A stretch of DNA of 64,000 bases from Candidatus Peregrinibacteria bacterium (lineage in GTDB: Bacteria; Patescibacteriota; Gracilibacteria; UBA1369; GCA-2718715). Position numbers and translations under genes: made by a program. Each line of letters starts with the position of its first letter. The first letter of the stretch is position 1. Positions 43,503 to 55,680 of this stretch are shown piece after piece. The notes beneath the pieces were generated by a model. That model saw only the letters and a program-made list of their open reading frames with translations, was not told the origin of the DNA and did not search any database. The stretch covers positions 41,476 through 105,475 of the forward strand of contig JAAZXH010000016.1 of the NCBI GenBank assembly GCA_014240275.1, read 5' to 3'.

Positions 43503-46500
43503 ATGTCATATAATCAAGATCACTTACATACGTTTGATGCGATTTCTATCTCACTTGCATCCCCTGACCAAATTTTATCTTGGTCACATGGTGAAGTAAA
43601 AAAACCAGAAACCATCAACTATCGTACGCAAAAACCAGAACGAGAAGGTCTCTTTTGTGAAAGAATCTTCGGTCCAACCAAAAACTATGAGTGTTACTGT
43701 GGAAAATACAAACGTATCCGTTACAAAGGAGTAATTTGTGAAAAATGTGGAGTTGAAGTCACCAAATCTGCAGTACGTCGTGAAAGAATGGGACACATCA
43801 AATTAGCAGTACCTGTAACTCATATTTGGTACCTCCGTTCTACTCCATCACGCCTTGGATTACTTCTAAACCAACCTATTAAAAGTTTAGAACAAGTTGT
43901 TTATTTTGCTGCCTACATAGTAACTAGTGTAAACAAAGAAAACCAAACACAAACACTAGAACAACTCGAAACAGAATATCAAGCCTTAAGAAACAAACTA
44001 GCTGAAGAGTATAAAGAAGAAAAAGCAGCTATCAAAGACATCACTGAAGCTCAAGAAACAAAAATAGAAAATGAATTCTCTCAAAAAATTGACGCTTTAG
44101 ATGAACAACACAAACAAGCCAAAGACGACCTCAAAGAATTAGAAGTTGGTAAGGTTCTTTCCGAATTACGCTACCGTAATATGTCGCTTAAATTTGGACA
44201 TGTATTTACAGCCTCTACTGGTGCCGAAGCAATTGAAGAAATTATCAACAACCTTAACCTGAATCAATTAGTTGAAGATCTACAAATACAAAGTACCAAA
44301 AGCTCTGGGCAAAAACTTAAAAAAATCGAAAAAAGAATTAACTTTGCAAAAGGATTGATCCAATCTGGTAACAATCCAAGCTGGATGGTTATCAAAGTTT
44401 TACCAGTTTCTCCTCCAGAAATTCGTCCAATGGTACAACTAGACGGTGGTCGTTTTGCTGCCTCTGACCTAAATGATCTCTACAGAAGAGTAATCAACCG
44501 TAACAACCGTCTTAAAAAACTCCTTTCAATTGGGGCCCCAGAAGTAATTTGTAGAAATGAAAAACGAATGCTACAAGAAGCTGTAGACACCCTAATCAAC
44601 ATTTCAGCTCGTCAATCACGGACTTCTTACAACGCAGGAGACAAACGTAAACTCAAATCTTTATCAGACTTCCTAAAAGGGAAACAAGGACGTTTCCGCC
44701 AAAATCTACTTGGTAAACGTGTAGATTACTCAGGTCGTTCGGTAATTGTAGTTGGTCCAAAATTAAAACTCGACCAATGTGGCCTACCAAAACAAATGGC
44801 CTTAACTTTATTTAAACCATTTGTACTTTCTAGACTAATCCGAGATGGATACGCTCACAACATCAAATCTGCTGAAAAACTAATTCAAGCCAACCGTAAA
44901 GAAGTTTGGGACATACTTGAAGAAGTAACTAAAAACAAGCACGTACTTCTAAACCGTGCTCCTACCCTGCACAGACTTGGTATTCAAGCCTTCAAACCAA
45001 AACTTATCGAAGGTAAAGCCATCCAAATCCATCCACTAGTTTGTGCCGCATTTAACGCCGACTTCGATGGAGACCAAATGGCTGTTCACTTGCCTCTTTC
45101 TGAGCCAGCTCAAAAAGAAGCTGCGGAACTAATTCAATCTGCTAAAAACTTACTCAAGCCATCAGCCGGTGAACCAATTGTGGATCCATCGCAAGATATG
45201 ATCCTTGGAGCCTACTACCTTACCAAAGAAACTAAAGATCTAGCAGGTGAAGGTGCGGTATTCTCAAATCTAAATGAAATTAATGCAGCCTTAGAATTAA
45301 AAAAATTACATCTGCAAAGTAAAATCAAATATTACACTAAAAAAGAACTAGTAGAAACAACTGCTGGACGCGTAATATTCAACCAAATTTTACCAAAAAA
45401 CCTTCAGTTCCTAAACAAAACAATGAAGAAAGGTGATCTTTCGAATCTAATCATGGACTCCTTCAATAGCTATGGACTGGAAGTTACCGCCAAACTGTGT
45501 GATGACTTAAAAGATATCGGATTCAAGTACGCCACTATCTCTGGAATTAGTCTTTCTGCAGCAGATATGCCAACTCCAAACACCAAACATGAAATCATAG
45601 AAGAAGGAAACGCTAAAGTTAAAGAAATTTCCAACCAACATTGGAGAGGTCTACTAACAGAAGAGGAACGCTACCGCCACACCATCAAAGTATGGAATGA
45701 AGCCAAAAATGAAATTACAAAAATAATGGTAGGTCTAATCGAAGAAGAAAACGACCTTCACTATATGGTAAACTCAGGAGCTCGTGGTAACTGGGGGCAA
45801 ATCACTCAGCTATGTGGTATGAAAGGTCTGGTAACTAATCCAGCTGGTCGTACTATTGAACTTCCAATCAAATCAAACCTAATCGAAGGTTACACGATTC
45901 TTGAATACTTTATCGCCTCTCACTCCGGTCGTAAAGGTAAATCTGATACCGCTCTGAAAACAGCTGAGGCTGGTTACCTGACTCGTCGTTTAGTAGATGC
46001 GGTTCAAGACTTAATTGTACGTGAACACGACTGTGGAACTGAACAATCTCACCTGATTACTAAAGAATCATCTGAAAAAATTGGCCTAGACTTTATTCAT
46101 AGAATCTTCGGTCGCCAAATTGCCAACGATTTAGTTGATCCGAACACTGGCGAAATAATCATCAGCAAAGAAACATCTCTAGGTCACTCAGAAGTAGAAC
46201 TGATTGAAAAACACAATATTACAACTGTAAAAGCTTACTCTCCTCTAACATGTAAAACCGAAGGTGGTGTCTGCCAAAAATGTTATGGATTCGATCTTGG
46301 TACCAATAAAACAGTTAAACTTGGAACTCCAGTTGGAATCATTGCAGCTCAATCTATTGGTGAACCAGGTACTCAGTTAACAATGCGTACCTTCCACATG
46401 GGTGGAGTTCAACAAGAATCTGATATTACTCAAGGTCTTTCAAGAGTAGATGAAATTCTAGAAGCTAAAAACCCTAAATCACCAGCTATCCTTACCTCTA

Positions 46501-47315
46501 TTACTGGTACAGTAAAAGTAACTAACAAAGGTAAGAACCAAGAAATCGAAGTAGATTCTAAAGAACCGGTTCAAATCAACTACACTCTTGCAGAAAACTT
46601 CCTACCAGTTGTGAAAAAAGGTGAAGCAGTAAAAGAAAAACAAATCATCGCTAAATGCTCAACCAACAACAACGTATTAAGAGCTCAAGAAGCAGGACAA
46701 GTTAAAGAATTAACAAATTTCAACATCACTATCGAAACAGAAGAAGCTATTCAAAAAGTATACCTAGTTCCAAAAGGTAAATTTTTAAAAGTTAAAAACA
46801 AACAAGAAGTTCAAAAAGGAGAATGTCTTACAAGTGGTTCAATTAATCTAAAAGAATTGATCAAACTAACTGACGAATATACAACTTTGAAATATATAAT
46901 CGAAGAAGTACAAACTATTTACGCTCTCCAAGGACAAAATATTAACGATAAACATATCGAAATCATTGCGCACCAAATGGTATCTAGAGTGAAAATTACA
47001 GACAGTGGAGATTCTAAACTTACTTCAGGTCAAATAAGCAATAAAATCAAAGTTGATAATATCAACCGGGTACTCGAAAACGAAGGAAAAAAGCCAGTTA
47101 AATACGAAAAAACTCTTATGGGGCTAATTCCAATCGCACTATCTACAGACAGTTGGTTATCTGCAGCTTCCTTCCAAGAAACCATTAAGGTATTAGTAGA
47201 AGCAGCTACAACTAAACGAATAGACAAACTAGAAGGTCTCAAAGAAAACGTAATTATCGGTAAATTAATTCCAGCTGGTGAAACCTTCCGTAAAAACAAC
47301 CAGTTGAACAAATAA
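43503..47315 (+). CDS. rpoC: DNA-directed RNA polymerase subunit beta'
   Basis: 1270 residues, complete. N-terminal zinc site [20 protein letters not shown], the catalytic Mg-binding motif [12 protein letters not shown], bridge and trigger-loop regions ([16 protein letters not shown]) and the second zinc site ([13 protein letters not shown]). A charged coiled-coil insertion lies at about residues 150-225. The gene lies 18 nt after rpoB. Confidence 0.99.
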   Translation: MSYNQDHLHTFDAISISLASPDQILSWSHGEVKKPETINYRTQKPEREGLFCERIFGPTKNYECYCGKYKRIRYKGVICEKCGVEVTKSAVRRERMGHIKLAVPVTHIWYLRSTPSRLGLLLNQPIKSLEQVVYFAAYIVTSVNKENQTQTLEQLETEYQALRNKLAEEYKEEKAAIKDITEAQETKIENEFSQKIDALDEQHKQAKDDLKELEVGKVLSELRYRNMSLKFGHVFTASTGAEAIEEIINNLNLNQLVEDLQIQSTKSSGQKLKKIEKRINFAKGLIQSGNNPSWMVIKVLPVSPPEIRPMVQLDGGRFAASDLNDLYRRVINRNNRLKKLLSIGAPEVICRNEKRMLQEAVDTLINISARQSRTSYNAGDKRKLKSLSDFLKGKQGRFRQNLLGKRVDYSGRSVIVVGPKLKLDQCGLPKQMALTLFKPFVLSRLIRDGYAHNIKSAEKLIQANRKEVWDILEEVTKNKHVLLNRAPTLHRLGIQAFKPKLIEGKAIQIHPLVCAAFNADFDGDQMAVHLPLSEPAQKEAAELIQSAKNLLKPSAGEPIVDPSQDMILGAYYLTKETKDLAGEGAVFSNLNEINAALELKKLHLQSKIKYYTKKELVETTAGRVIFNQILPKNLQFLNKTMKKGDLSNLIMDSFNSYGLEVTAKLCDDLKDIGFKYATISGISLSAADMPTPNTKHEIIEEGNAKVKEISNQHWRGLLTEEERYRHTIKVWNEAKNEITKIMVGLIEEENDLHYMVNSGARGNWGQITQLCGMKGLVTNPAGRTIELPIKSNLIEGYTILEYFIASHSGRKGKSDTALKTAEAGYLTRRLVDAVQDLIVREHDCGTEQSHLITKESSEKIGLDFIHRIFGRQIANDLVDPNTGEIIISKETSLGHSEVELIEKHNITTVKAYSPLTCKTEGGVCQKCYGFDLGTNKTVKLGTPVGIIAAQSIGEPGTQLTMRTFHMGGVQQESDITQGLSRVDEILEAKNPKSPAILTSITGTVKVTNKGKNQEIEVDSKEPVQINYTLAENFLPVVKKGEAVKEKQIIAKCSTNNNVLRAQEAGQVKELTNFNITIETEEAIQKVYLVPKGKFLKVKNKQEVQKGECLTSGSINLKELIKLTDEYTTLKYIIEEVQTIYALQGQNINDKHIEIIAHQMVSRVKITDSGDSKLTSGQISNKIKVDNINRVLENEGKKPVKYEKTLMGLIPIALSTDSWLSAASFQETIKVLVEAATTKRIDKLEGLKENVIIGKLIPAGETFRKNNQLNK

Positions 47316-47374
47316 AAAAACCTTGCATTCTGAATAGTTTTTCATTATGCTTACAATCGAAAATAACTTATATT

Positions 47375-47791
47375 ATGCCTACTATTGCACAATTGATCAG
47401 GAAAGGTCGCCAAAACAAGAAGAAAAAAGACATGTCACCTGCACTTAGTAACACTATTAATACATTAAAAAACAATAAGAAAGTACTCAAAGCATCGCCT
47501 CTAAAAAGAGGCGTATGCACCAAAGTATTTACGATGACACCTAAAAAACCAAATTCTGCAATGCGTAAAGTAGCAAGAGTAAAACTTACTTCTGGTCACG
47601 AAGTTAACGCTTACATTGGTGGTGAAGGTCATAACCTACAAGAACACTCTGTAATTACAATCCGTGGTTGGAGAGTAAAAGATCTACCAGGTGTACGTTA
47701 CCACGTAGTAAGAGGTAGTCTTGATACACAAGGTGTTGAGAACCGTAAACAGGGCCGAAGTAAATACGGAACTAAAAAACCTAAAAAATAA
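47375..47791 (+). CDS. rpsL: Ribosomal protein uS12
   Basis: 138 residues. The conserved core includes [26 protein letters not shown], the PNSA loop at the decoding centre with Lys at the streptomycin position, and [31 protein letters not shown] 14-residue longer central-N-terminal stretch ([20 protein letters not shown]) relative to E. coli is visible. It follows rpoC by 59 nt and opens the str block. Confidence 0.98.
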   Translation: MPTIAQLIRKGRQNKKKKDMSPALSNTINTLKNNKKVLKASPLKRGVCTKVFTMTPKKPNSAMRKVARVKLTSGHEVNAYIGGEGHNLQEHSVITIRGWRVKDLPGVRYHVVRGSLDTQGVENRKQGRSKYGTKKPKK

Positions 47792-47801
47792 ATAAATTCA
47801 T

Positions 47802-48257
47802 ATGAGACAAGCAAAAGTAAAATTTATTGCTCAAAACAGCACGGAGCAAATCGAAAAGTTCACTAACTACTTAATGTTAGCAGGTAAAAAAACTATAGCC
47901 AGAAAAATCCTTTCTGACTGTTTCGAACTAATTCAAAAAAAGACCAAGAAAAAAGGTGCAGAAGTTTTTGAAGAAGCTATCAACAACACTAAACCAGCTA
48001 TGGAAATTAGAGCTAAAAGAGTCGGTGGTTCAGTATACCAAATTCCTATGGAAGTTAAACCATTTAGACGTTTTCAACTTGCTTCAAGATGGATCCTAAA
48101 CGCAGCACGCTCTAAAGGTGGTGCTCCAATGTCTAAAAAACTTGCTGACGAATTAATCGCTGCTTCTAACAACGAAGGTGCTGCAATTAAGAAAAAAGAA
48201 GATACACACAGAATGGCTCAAGCCAACAAAGCGTTTGCACACTTTGCACGCTACTAA
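47802..48257 (+). CDS. rpsG: Ribosomal protein uS7
   Basis: 151 residues, near the usual 156. Helical core with KFTNYLMLAGKKTIARKIL, the NTKPAMEIRAKRVGGSVYQIPMEVKPFRR beta-hairpin and the final HRMAQANKAFAHFARY. Primary 16S binder of the 30S head. It starts 10 nt after rpsL with no Shine-Dalgarno motif. Confidence 0.98.
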   Translation: MRQAKVKFIAQNSTEQIEKFTNYLMLAGKKTIARKILSDCFELIQKKTKKKGAEVFEEAINNTKPAMEIRAKRVGGSVYQIPMEVKPFRRFQLASRWILNAARSKGGAPMSKKLADELIAASNNEGAAIKKKEDTHRMAQANKAFAHFARY

Positions 48258-48282
48258 CATTACTACCTAACTAAGCAAAACA

Positions 48283-50346
48283 ATGGCTGACTTAAGCAAC
48301 CTTAGAAATATTGGTATTTTTGCCCATATTGATGCCGGTAAAACTACTACTACAGAAAGAATCCTTTTTTATACAGGAGTTTCATACAAAATTGGGGAAG
48401 TTCACAATGGTGAAGCTACAATGGACTGGATGGAACAAGAACAAGAACGTGGTATTACGATTACTTCCGCTGCAACAACTTGTAATTGGAAAGATATCCG
48501 GATTAACATTATCGATACTCCAGGTCACGTTGACTTTACGTTTGAAGTAGAACGATCACTTCGTGTATTAGATGGTGGTGTTGCTGTCTTCGATGGATCT
48601 CAAGGGGTAGAACCTCAATCTGAAACAGTATGGCGCCAAGCAGACCGCTACGATGTTCCTCGGATAGCATTCATTAATAAAATGGATAAAACCGGTGCTG
48701 ATTTCTTTATGTCTCTAGAAACTATCCACAAACGTCTTTCTAAAGAAGCTGTAGCAATACAATTACCAATTGGTGCGGAAAACGAATTTATGGGTATGGT
48801 AGATATTGTTGAAAACAAAGCTTATAACTTTGAAGGTCAAATGGGAGAAAAAGTTATCGAAGTTGATGTTCCAGCTGATATGGCTGATCAAATTCAAGAA
48901 TATAAAGCTATTCTTATCGAAAAAGTTGCTGAAAACGACGATATCCTAATGGACAAATATCTTGGAGGTGAAGACATCTCAACAGAAGAACTAAAGGCCG
49001 GAATTCGCCGTGCGACTGTTGCATCAAAAATTTACCCAGTACTTTGTGGAACAGCTCTACAAAACAAGGGTGTACAAAAAGTATTAGATGCAGTATCTGA
49101 CTACCTTCCATCCCCTGTTGATATTGGCACTATTGAAGGAACCGACCCAGACACTGACGAACCAAAAGTTCGTAAACTTACAGTTGATGAACCAGCTTCT
49201 GGTATCGTATTCAAAATCGCAACTGATCCATTCGTAGGTAAATTATCGTTCATCCGCGTTTACTCTGGTAAAATCAGCTCTGGTAGTTATGTATACAACC
49301 CATTAAAAGGGGCCAAAGAAAGAGTTGGCCGTATTGTACAAATGCACGCTAACTCACGTGAAGAAATTAAAGAAATCAACGCAGGTGATATCGCCGCTAT
49401 AATCGGACTTAAAAATACTGACACTGGAGAAACACTATGTGATCAATCTGATCAAGTTGTCCTACAAAAAATGGAATTCCCAGAACCAGTAATCTCTATC
49501 GCAGTTGAACCAAAAACTAAAGCCGATCAAGAAAAAATGGGTATCGCTCTTTCAAAATTAGCTGAAGAAGATCCATCTTTCCAGGTTAAATCAGACGAAG
49601 AAACTGGCCAAACTATCATCTCAGGTATGGGAGAACTCCATCTAGAAATCCTAGTAGACCGTATGAAACGTGAATTCAAAGTAGAATGTAACACAGGTAA
49701 TCCACAAGTTGCTTACCGTGAAACAATTCAAAACGAAGTTCAACACGAAGAAAAATACGCAAAACAATCTGGGGGTCGTGGGCAATTTGCACACATCCAT
49801 ATGCGTATTAAACCATCTGAACCAGGAACAGGCTACACTTTCACAAATTCAGTAGTTGGTGGGAAAATCCCTAAAGAATATATACCATCAGTTGATAAGG
49901 GTATTCAAAATGCAATGACTCGTGGTGTAATCGCAGGCTTCCCTATGGTTGACCTTGAAATAGAACTATACGATGGATCTTACCATGATGTAGACTCGTC
50001 CCAAAACTCATTTGAACTTTGTGGATCTATGGCATTTAGAACTGCTGCCAAAAAAGCAGGTGCAGTATTACTAGAACCAATTATGGCTGTAGAAATTACA
50101 ACTCCAGAAGAATTCTTTGGTGATGTAATGGGTAACGTTTCATCTAAACGTGGTCAAATCAGAGAATCTGGCGACCGTGGAATGGCAAAAGTCATCCAAG
50201 CCTTCGTACCTCTTTCTGAAATGTTTGGTTATGCAACTGAACTTCGATCTATGACTCAAGGCCGCGCAACATACTCAATGGAATTTGACCATTACGAAAA
50301 AGTCCCGTCAAGCGTTGCTGAAAAAATCGTAGAAGAAAGATCATAA
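48283..50346 (+). CDS. fusA: Elongation factor G
   Basis: 687 residues. GTPase motifs [22 protein letters not shown] and [10 protein letters not shown] are intact. Domains II to V are complete, with the domain IV loop [19 protein letters not shown]. It catalyses ribosomal translocation. Located 25 nt after rpsG, standard str order. Confidence 0.99.
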   Translation: MADLSNLRNIGIFAHIDAGKTTTTERILFYTGVSYKIGEVHNGEATMDWMEQEQERGITITSAATTCNWKDIRINIIDTPGHVDFTFEVERSLRVLDGGVAVFDGSQGVEPQSETVWRQADRYDVPRIAFINKMDKTGADFFMSLETIHKRLSKEAVAIQLPIGAENEFMGMVDIVENKAYNFEGQMGEKVIEVDVPADMADQIQEYKAILIEKVAENDDILMDKYLGGEDISTEELKAGIRRATVASKIYPVLCGTALQNKGVQKVLDAVSDYLPSPVDIGTIEGTDPDTDEPKVRKLTVDEPASGIVFKIATDPFVGKLSFIRVYSGKISSGSYVYNPLKGAKERVGRIVQMHANSREEIKEINAGDIAAIIGLKNTDTGETLCDQSDQVVLQKMEFPEPVISIAVEPKTKADQEKMGIALSKLAEEDPSFQVKSDEETGQTIISGMGELHLEILVDRMKREFKVECNTGNPQVAYRETIQNEVQHEEKYAKQSGGRGQFAHIHMRIKPSEPGTGYTFTNSVVGGKIPKEYIPSVDKGIQNAMTRGVIAGFPMVDLEIELYDGSYHDVDSSQNSFELCGSMAFRTAAKKAGAVLLEPIMAVEITTPEEFFGDVMGNVSSKRGQIRESGDRGMAKVIQAFVPLSEMFGYATELRSMTQGRATYSMEFDHYEKVPSSVAEKIVEERS

Positions 50347-50350
50347 TCTA

Positions 50351-50378
50351 TTGAAATATTATTTATTTCAGATAAAAT
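50351..50378 (+). promoter_or_regulatory. Promoter of tuf
   Basis: TTGAAA (50351-50356), spacer 16, TAAAAT (50373-50378), 33 nt before the tuf ATG; gives tuf expression independent of the str transcript. Confidence 0.5.
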
Positions 50379-50411
50379 AACTTTGTTAAATATTACTTAA
50401 CTTATATACAT

Positions 50412-51575
50412 ATGAATACTACATTCGTAAGAAATAAGCCGCACGTTAATGTAGGTACTATCGGTCACGTAGACCATGGTAAAACTACAACAACTGCTGC
50501 AATCTGTGCTGTAGCTGGTACAGATAAAAAATTCGATGATATCGATAACGCCCCAGAAGAAAAAGAAAGAGGTATCACAATTAACACGGCTCACGTAGAG
50601 TACGAAACTGAAAACAGACACTACGCCCACGTTGATTGTCCAGGACATGCCGATTATGTTAAAAACATGATCACTGGTGCCGCTCAAATGGATGCTGCAA
50701 TCCTTGTTGTATCTGCTGCTGACGGACCAATGCCACAAACTCGTGAACACATCCTTCTTGCTCGTCAGGTTAACGTACCTTACATCGTTGTATTCCTAAA
50801 TAAAATGGATATGGCTGATGAAGAAATCGCTGAACTTACAGAAATGGAAGTACGTGAACTTCTAGACAAATATGAATTCCCAGGAGACGATACTCCAATC
50901 ATAAAAGGTTCATCTCTAAAAGCTCTTGAAAATCCAACTGGACCAGAAGGAGATTGTATTAGAGAACTTCTTAAAACTCTTGATGAATACGTACCAGTTC
51001 CAGAACGTGAACTAGACAAACCATTCCTAATGCCTGTAGAAGATGTATTCTCTATCAAAGGTCGTGGTACTGTAGCTACTGGTAAAATCGATACTGGTAT
51101 CATCAAAGTAAATGAAGAAGTTGAAATCGTAGGTGTAAAAGAAACACGCAAAGTTGTAGTAACTGGTGTTGAAATGTTCCGCAAACTTCTAGACGAAGGT
51201 CAAGCTGGTGACAACGTAGGTCTACTACTCCGTGGTATTGAAAGAACTGACATCGAACGTGGTCAAGTTATCGCAGTTCCAGGTTCTATCAAACCTCACA
51301 CTAAGTTTGAAGCTGAAGTTTATATCCTTTCTAAAGACGAAGGTGGTCGTCACACACCATTCTTCAAGGGTTACAAACCTCAATTCTATTTCCGTACAAC
51401 TGATGTAACTGGTGATATCACTTTACCAGACGGAGTTGAAATGGTTATGCCTGGTGACAACATCAAAATGACTGTTGAACTTGGAGTACCAATCGCCATG
51501 ACTGAAGGTCTTCGCTTCGCTATCCGTGAAGGTGGTCGTACAGTAGGTGCAGGTGTTGTAGCGAAAATTTTCTAA
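50412..51575 (+). CDS. tuf: Elongation factor Tu
   Basis: 387 residues, slightly shorter than typical (about 394). GTP-binding motifs [38 protein letters not shown] and NKMD are present, as are domain II ([25 protein letters not shown]) and domain III ([13 protein letters not shown]). It delivers aminoacyl-tRNA to the ribosome. It ends at a strong terminator, so the SLH genes downstream are separately transcribed. Confidence 0.99.
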   Translation: MNTTFVRNKPHVNVGTIGHVDHGKTTTTAAICAVAGTDKKFDDIDNAPEEKERGITINTAHVEYETENRHYAHVDCPGHADYVKNMITGAAQMDAAILVVSAADGPMPQTREHILLARQVNVPYIVVFLNKMDMADEEIAELTEMEVRELLDKYEFPGDDTPIIKGSSLKALENPTGPEGDCIRELLKTLDEYVPVPERELDKPFLMPVEDVFSIKGRGTVATGKIDTGIIKVNEEVEIVGVKETRKVVVTGVEMFRKLLDEGQAGDNVGLLLRGIERTDIERGQVIAVPGSIKPHTKFEAEVYILSKDEGGRHTPFFKGYKPQFYFRTTDVTGDITLPDGVEMVMPGDNIKMTVELGVPIAMTEGLRFAIREGGRTVGAGVVAKIF

Positions 51576-51601
51576 TAAACAACCTAAACATACAAAATCT
51601 C

Positions 51602-51628
51602 AACACCTCTTTGAAAGAGGTGTTTTTT
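51602..51628 (+). terminator. Intrinsic terminator after tuf
   Basis: AACACCTCTT, TGA loop, AAGAGGTGTT followed by further T: a perfect 10-bp stem. Confidence 0.95.
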
Positions 51629-51633
51629 AATTC

Positions 51634-51662
51634 TTTACTTATGTTATAAAACATGCTAATAT
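51634..51662 (+). promoter_or_regulatory. Possible promoter of the first SLH gene
   Basis: TTTACT (51634-51639), spacer 17, TAATAT (51657-51662), 27 nt before the ATG at 51690. Confidence 0.35.
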
Positions 51663-51689
51663 ACAGCGGATTACTTTTAAATATATAAA

Positions 51690-53564
51690 ATGCATTTAAT
51701 CAAAAAAACCCTTGTAGGTTTAATTATCCCTCTTCAAGTGCTGGCAGCCTCCCCTAGCATAGAGGCCCAACCGGAAAACAATGATATAATGTTAGAGTTA
51801 GAAACAGAGCAAACTCAAACAGCTACATTAATTCAAAAAACAAGTTTAAGTGCAATTACATTTAAACCATTTCTGAATCAAATGATGCCATATATCCTTA
51901 AAGGGATCCTCAAAGATAAAAACAATACACCAGCCAACCTCTCTGATCAACTAATGTTAGAATTAATCGATGGTAAGTTCTACATTAAAAGTAAATGCAA
52001 AATCAATCCAATTACTATGTTTTATACAGCTAACTTCGAAGAAAGTTGCTATACTATAGCAAACATTAGTAGCATAAGCTCATTACCAGAACTTTTTGAA
52101 AAATTAGAAAAAAGTTATAATATCGAACAAACAAGCTACACCGAAGGCGAACAAACCTACACCAAATACGATTTTGAATTCGCACAAATATACCAAAACC
52201 AAAATGAATATCATGTAGTCTTAAACGAAAAAGCAGAACCTAGCCTGAACGAAAATATTGAAGACCTCAAACAATTTGCAGAAAACCAAGCATATGCACT
52301 AAAAAATAATATTTTTGCGATAGAAAAAACAGAAGATGGAGCCTTAAGCACGTTTTCGCTAGACGAAAATGAAATCAAAGGAAACATTTCAATCCCTAAA
52401 GAAAACTCATACCAAAATTACAATCTCTCTATTGATAACAACAGCTTATTAAATTTTAACGGGATAAACTTAAATAAATCCTTAGATGAAAATCAAATCA
52501 AAATTATAAAAGACCTTTTAGGCGAATTTTCAGAAATAATTTTAAACTTTAAAGGCTTGAACCTACAAACTGACGGACAAAATATTGAAGTAGATATTGA
52601 ATTTCATGAATTATCTGATGAAATTAAAACGGAACTAGATGCCCTCCAAGCCCAAGAACAAGAACTGATTACAACCAACGAAATCTCTGTTGAATACATT
52701 GAAAATACAATCCAAATAAAGCTTGGACAACTCGAAGAAGGAACAAACCAAACAAAAGCAGTAGAACAAAACGATATCATTGGACACTTCTACCTAAGTT
52801 CAGAACCAATTAAAGATCTGCTAGCAGCCGAAGGAGTCTATAGTCCATTTTCTATAAAAGCTATTACCAAAGAGGCAGAAACAAATATAGATACCACAAT
52901 TAACATCAAACTAGATCTAGAAAACTTTTATAAGATAATTTTTGAAGAACTAAACCCAGAATCAACTAAACAAGTCAAAGATATTAACGCAGAAGACTGG
53001 TACTATAAAGATGCCAAAAAATACATGAATGCTAAACCACAACTATTTAAAGGTGAAACATGTAACGAAACTGACGATTGCGACAAGGAAATTGACCTCA
53101 ACCCAGCACAAACCATCACCCGTGCAGAATTTGCAGCATTAATTCTACAATACACAGAACTCTCAGATAGTTACTTTATACCTAAAGATTTTGAAGACCT
53201 CAATACAGAACATGAATATTATCTAGAACTACAAACAGCAATCGCACTAGAACTAATGAAAGGTGATGCAAATGGTAAAACTATTCGACCAGACGACGGA
53301 CTCAATCGCGCCGAAGCTATCACAATGCTCCAACGTGCCTTCCCTATCTTAAAAGATACAAACTACAAACAAAAAACAACTCAATTTGAAGATGTTTCAG
53401 AAAACGCATGGTACATAGAAACTCTCTCAGAAGCGGTATACGAAGGAATCATCCAGGGAACATCTGAAACAACCTTCTCACCAGAACAAAAACTAAACCG
53501 TATCGAAGCAATCATTATGGTTCAAAGACTAATGGAACAAGATTTATTCATGAATGGTTTATAA
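51690..53564 (+). CDS. Secreted SLH-domain protein, tandem copy 1
   Basis: 624 residues. Signal peptide about 1-21 (ending VLAA), a 400-residue N-terminal region with no recognised domain, and C-terminal SLH repeats from about residue 430: the first carries TITRAEFAALILQY, the second FEDLNTEHEYYLELQTAIALELMKGD with NRAEAITML, the third FEDVSENAWYIETLSEAV with NRIEAIIMVQRL. The C-terminal 130 residues are nearly identical to those of the next gene, while the N-terminal parts differ, showing duplication followed by divergence. Predicted S-layer or wall-anchored surface protein. Its place between tuf and rpsJ is unusual. Confidence 0.85.
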   Translation: MHLIKKTLVGLIIPLQVLAASPSIEAQPENNDIMLELETEQTQTATLIQKTSLSAITFKPFLNQMMPYILKGILKDKNNTPANLSDQLMLELIDGKFYIKSKCKINPITMFYTANFEESCYTIANISSISSLPELFEKLEKSYNIEQTSYTEGEQTYTKYDFEFAQIYQNQNEYHVVLNEKAEPSLNENIEDLKQFAENQAYALKNNIFAIEKTEDGALSTFSLDENEIKGNISIPKENSYQNYNLSIDNNSLLNFNGINLNKSLDENQIKIIKDLLGEFSEIILNFKGLNLQTDGQNIEVDIEFHELSDEIKTELDALQAQEQELITTNEISVEYIENTIQIKLGQLEEGTNQTKAVEQNDIIGHFYLSSEPIKDLLAAEGVYSPFSIKAITKEAETNIDTTINIKLDLENFYKIIFEELNPESTKQVKDINAEDWYYKDAKKYMNAKPQLFKGETCNETDDCDKEIDLNPAQTITRAEFAALILQYTELSDSYFIPKDFEDLNTEHEYYLELQTAIALELMKGDANGKTIRPDDGLNRAEAITMLQRAFPILKDTNYKQKTTQFEDVSENAWYIETLSEAVYEGIIQGTSETTFSPEQKLNRIEAIIMVQRLMEQDLFMNGL

Positions 53565-53582
53565 TCGCAATATAGTAAACAA

Positions 53583-53616
53583 AAAAGGCTGCAAGTAATA
53601 CTGCAGTCTTTTTTTG
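53583..53616 (+). terminator. Intrinsic terminator after SLH copy 1
   Basis: AAAGGCTGCA / TGCAGTCTTT stem with an 8-nt loop and T7; the T-run merges into the next gene's TTGACA. Confidence 0.8.
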
Positions 53617-53642
53617 ACAAGAACAAAAATAGAAAGTAAAAT
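53614..53642 (+). promoter_or_regulatory. Promoter of SLH copy 2
   Basis: TTGACA (53614-53619), spacer 17, TAAAAT (53637-53642), 27 nt before the ATG at 53670. Confidence 0.65.
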
Positions 53643-53669
53643 AACAATATATTCTTAATTAAGAAAAAC

Positions 53670-55646
53670 ATGCAGCAAATTTTCAAAAAAGCTCTAGTCA
53701 CATGCCTCCTTCCATTACAAGTCATGGCTGCAACACCTGAAGTATCAGAAAATACAACAAGCCAAAACATTCCGGAAGACAACATTATATCATCAGAAAC
53801 TTTTATAACAACCAATTACTCTAAACTCCTGGAAAACAATCAATTATTAAATGAATTAAAAGATCAAAGCTTACATCAGCGTCTGCAAAAAGCAAGACTT
53901 TTAAACACCGTATATCTATTAAATAGTTGTGCAAAAAATTTCTGTGTTCAATTAACTGATTTTGAAAATATAGATCTAGGGGATGAAATTTTAGCAAAGT
54001 TGCAAAAAAACTACACGATAGTAGAAGAAGAATTTGAACAATACACATACTACAAAATTAAAGGCTTTAATTTTGTATTTATTAAAGATAATGAAAATGA
54101 AAGCTACTTAATTTCTAATTACGGAGACTCTAATTATCTTAAAGACTCCTTATTCACTATGAAAGACCTAAAACAACGAATAGGTCAGCAAGCTAAACAA
54201 GCATTTATTGATACTCCAGAATTATTTTTATTTGCATCAAATCTCAATTTTAAAAATCAAAAAAATCATATTTTTAACTTGTTTACTACTGACGACAGTA
54301 TATATGGAACAATAATAACAGCAGCAGAGGAAGAAAAAGCAGTTTATAATAAAAAAATTGATGATGATGTTATCTTAAGCCATAAAAACTTAGATCTATC
54401 CCCTATTGCTAATAGCAATTATATACAAGAATTTGATCCTCCAATTCTAAAAGAAATCATACAAGAGTTAGAAAGTGGAGAAATAGTAGGGCAAACAAAT
54501 TTTCAATTAGTTGATTTAACGTTAAAAAATCTAACAAAAAACTTACAAGACTACTTCCAATCACTCAAGGGTCAAGAAACAGGCTTTTACTCTCTAAAAG
54601 ATAACGTTGAGTTCTCAGGCAAAAGTGTAGAAGCTCTAATTGGTACCACCGGTTATGTAGGTGAAAATTTAAGAGAAACTATTCAAAATTACAAAAATTT
54701 AGAAGAAACCAAAAACCGTCACGAATTTAAACAAATCACAGGTCACCTATACTTAAACCAAGGTGTTCTTAGAAGAGATCCAAAATATCAAGACCGAAGA
54801 GATATTGAATTAATTGCATATGAAGCTCAGCCAACCACACCAGATGGTAAAGCCTCACTAATAACCTTCTATCTAAACGGAGAATACAAAGAGCTAGTTA
54901 AAGCAGTACTTGATTTATCAGCTCCAACACATACCGCATCTAAAGACATTAAAATTCAACAAGAATTTACAGATATAGCCTCAGACCAATGGTTCTATAA
55001 ACAAGCTCTGGCCTACCAAAATTCAAGTGCATCACTTTTTAAAAGCCAACAATGTGAAAATAGACTCAAACAACGGCAAGAACTATTAAATGCACGAAGT
55101 AATCGTAATACAACAACAACTATAAAATTTGAGTGTACAAACACATCAGAACTAGAAGCTGAAAAAAACATCACTCGTGCAGAGTTTGCAACATTAATAT
55201 TAGAAAATATTTCAGATAGTGCAAAAATAGTTCTAGTAGAACAAAACCAAGACAATGATACTATTTCAAAGTTTAACGACCTTAAAGAAGATCATCCATA
55301 TTATCAACAAATGCAAGACGCCTTAACAATGGGAATCCTCAAAGGCGACAGCAACGGGCTAACCATACGACCAAATGCAGGACTAAATAGAGCTGAAGCA
55401 ATCACAATGCTTCAAAGAACCTTTCCAATTCTAAGTCAAACAAACTATCAAGAAAAAACAACTCAGTTTGAAGATGTATCCGAAGATGCTTGGTACTTAG
55501 AAACTCTTTCAGAAGCAGTATACGAAGAAATTATTAAAGGAACTTCAGAAACTACTTTCTCTCCAGAACAAAAACTCAATCGAATTGAAGCTATTATTAT
55601 GATTCAACGTCTACTCGAAAAAGACTTTCTAATAGAAACCTTCTAA
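53670..55646 (+). CDS. Secreted SLH-domain protein, tandem copy 2
   Basis: 658 residues. Signal peptide about 1-20 (KKALVTCLLPLQVMAA). The N-terminal region shares the general layout of copy 1 but little sequence; both contain a GHLYLN/GHFYLS segment before the SLH part. The first SLH repeat contains an insertion with an extra Arg/Gln-rich loop and a cysteine pair (QQCENR and FECTNT), matching a pair in copy 1 (GETCNETDDCDK). The last two repeats (FNDLKEDHPYYQQMQDAL and FEDVSEDAWYLETLSEAV) match copy 1 closely. Its own promoter and terminator make independent expression likely. Probably a major surface protein pair. Confidence 0.85.
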   Translation: MQQIFKKALVTCLLPLQVMAATPEVSENTTSQNIPEDNIISSETFITTNYSKLLENNQLLNELKDQSLHQRLQKARLLNTVYLLNSCAKNFCVQLTDFENIDLGDEILAKLQKNYTIVEEEFEQYTYYKIKGFNFVFIKDNENESYLISNYGDSNYLKDSLFTMKDLKQRIGQQAKQAFIDTPELFLFASNLNFKNQKNHIFNLFTTDDSIYGTIITAAEEEKAVYNKKIDDDVILSHKNLDLSPIANSNYIQEFDPPILKEIIQELESGEIVGQTNFQLVDLTLKNLTKNLQDYFQSLKGQETGFYSLKDNVEFSGKSVEALIGTTGYVGENLRETIQNYKNLEETKNRHEFKQITGHLYLNQGVLRRDPKYQDRRDIELIAYEAQPTTPDGKASLITFYLNGEYKELVKAVLDLSAPTHTASKDIKIQQEFTDIASDQWFYKQALAYQNSSASLFKSQQCENRLKQRQELLNARSNRNTTTTIKFECTNTSELEAEKNITRAEFATLILENISDSAKIVLVEQNQDNDTISKFNDLKEDHPYYQQMQDALTMGILKGDSNGLTIRPNAGLNRAEAITMLQRTFPILSQTNYQEKTTQFEDVSEDAWYLETLSEAVYEEIIKGTSETTFSPEQKLNRIEAIIMIQRLLEKDFLIETF

Positions 55647-55651
55647 AAAAC

Positions 55652-55680
55652 TTGACTTTAGCAAAAAAAACAACTATAAA
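55652..55680 (+). promoter_or_regulatory. Promoter of the rpsJ ribosomal operon
   Basis: TTGACT (55652-55657), spacer 17, TATAAA (55675-55680). It would give a leader of about 135 nt before the rpsJ ATG at 55824. Confidence 0.55.
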
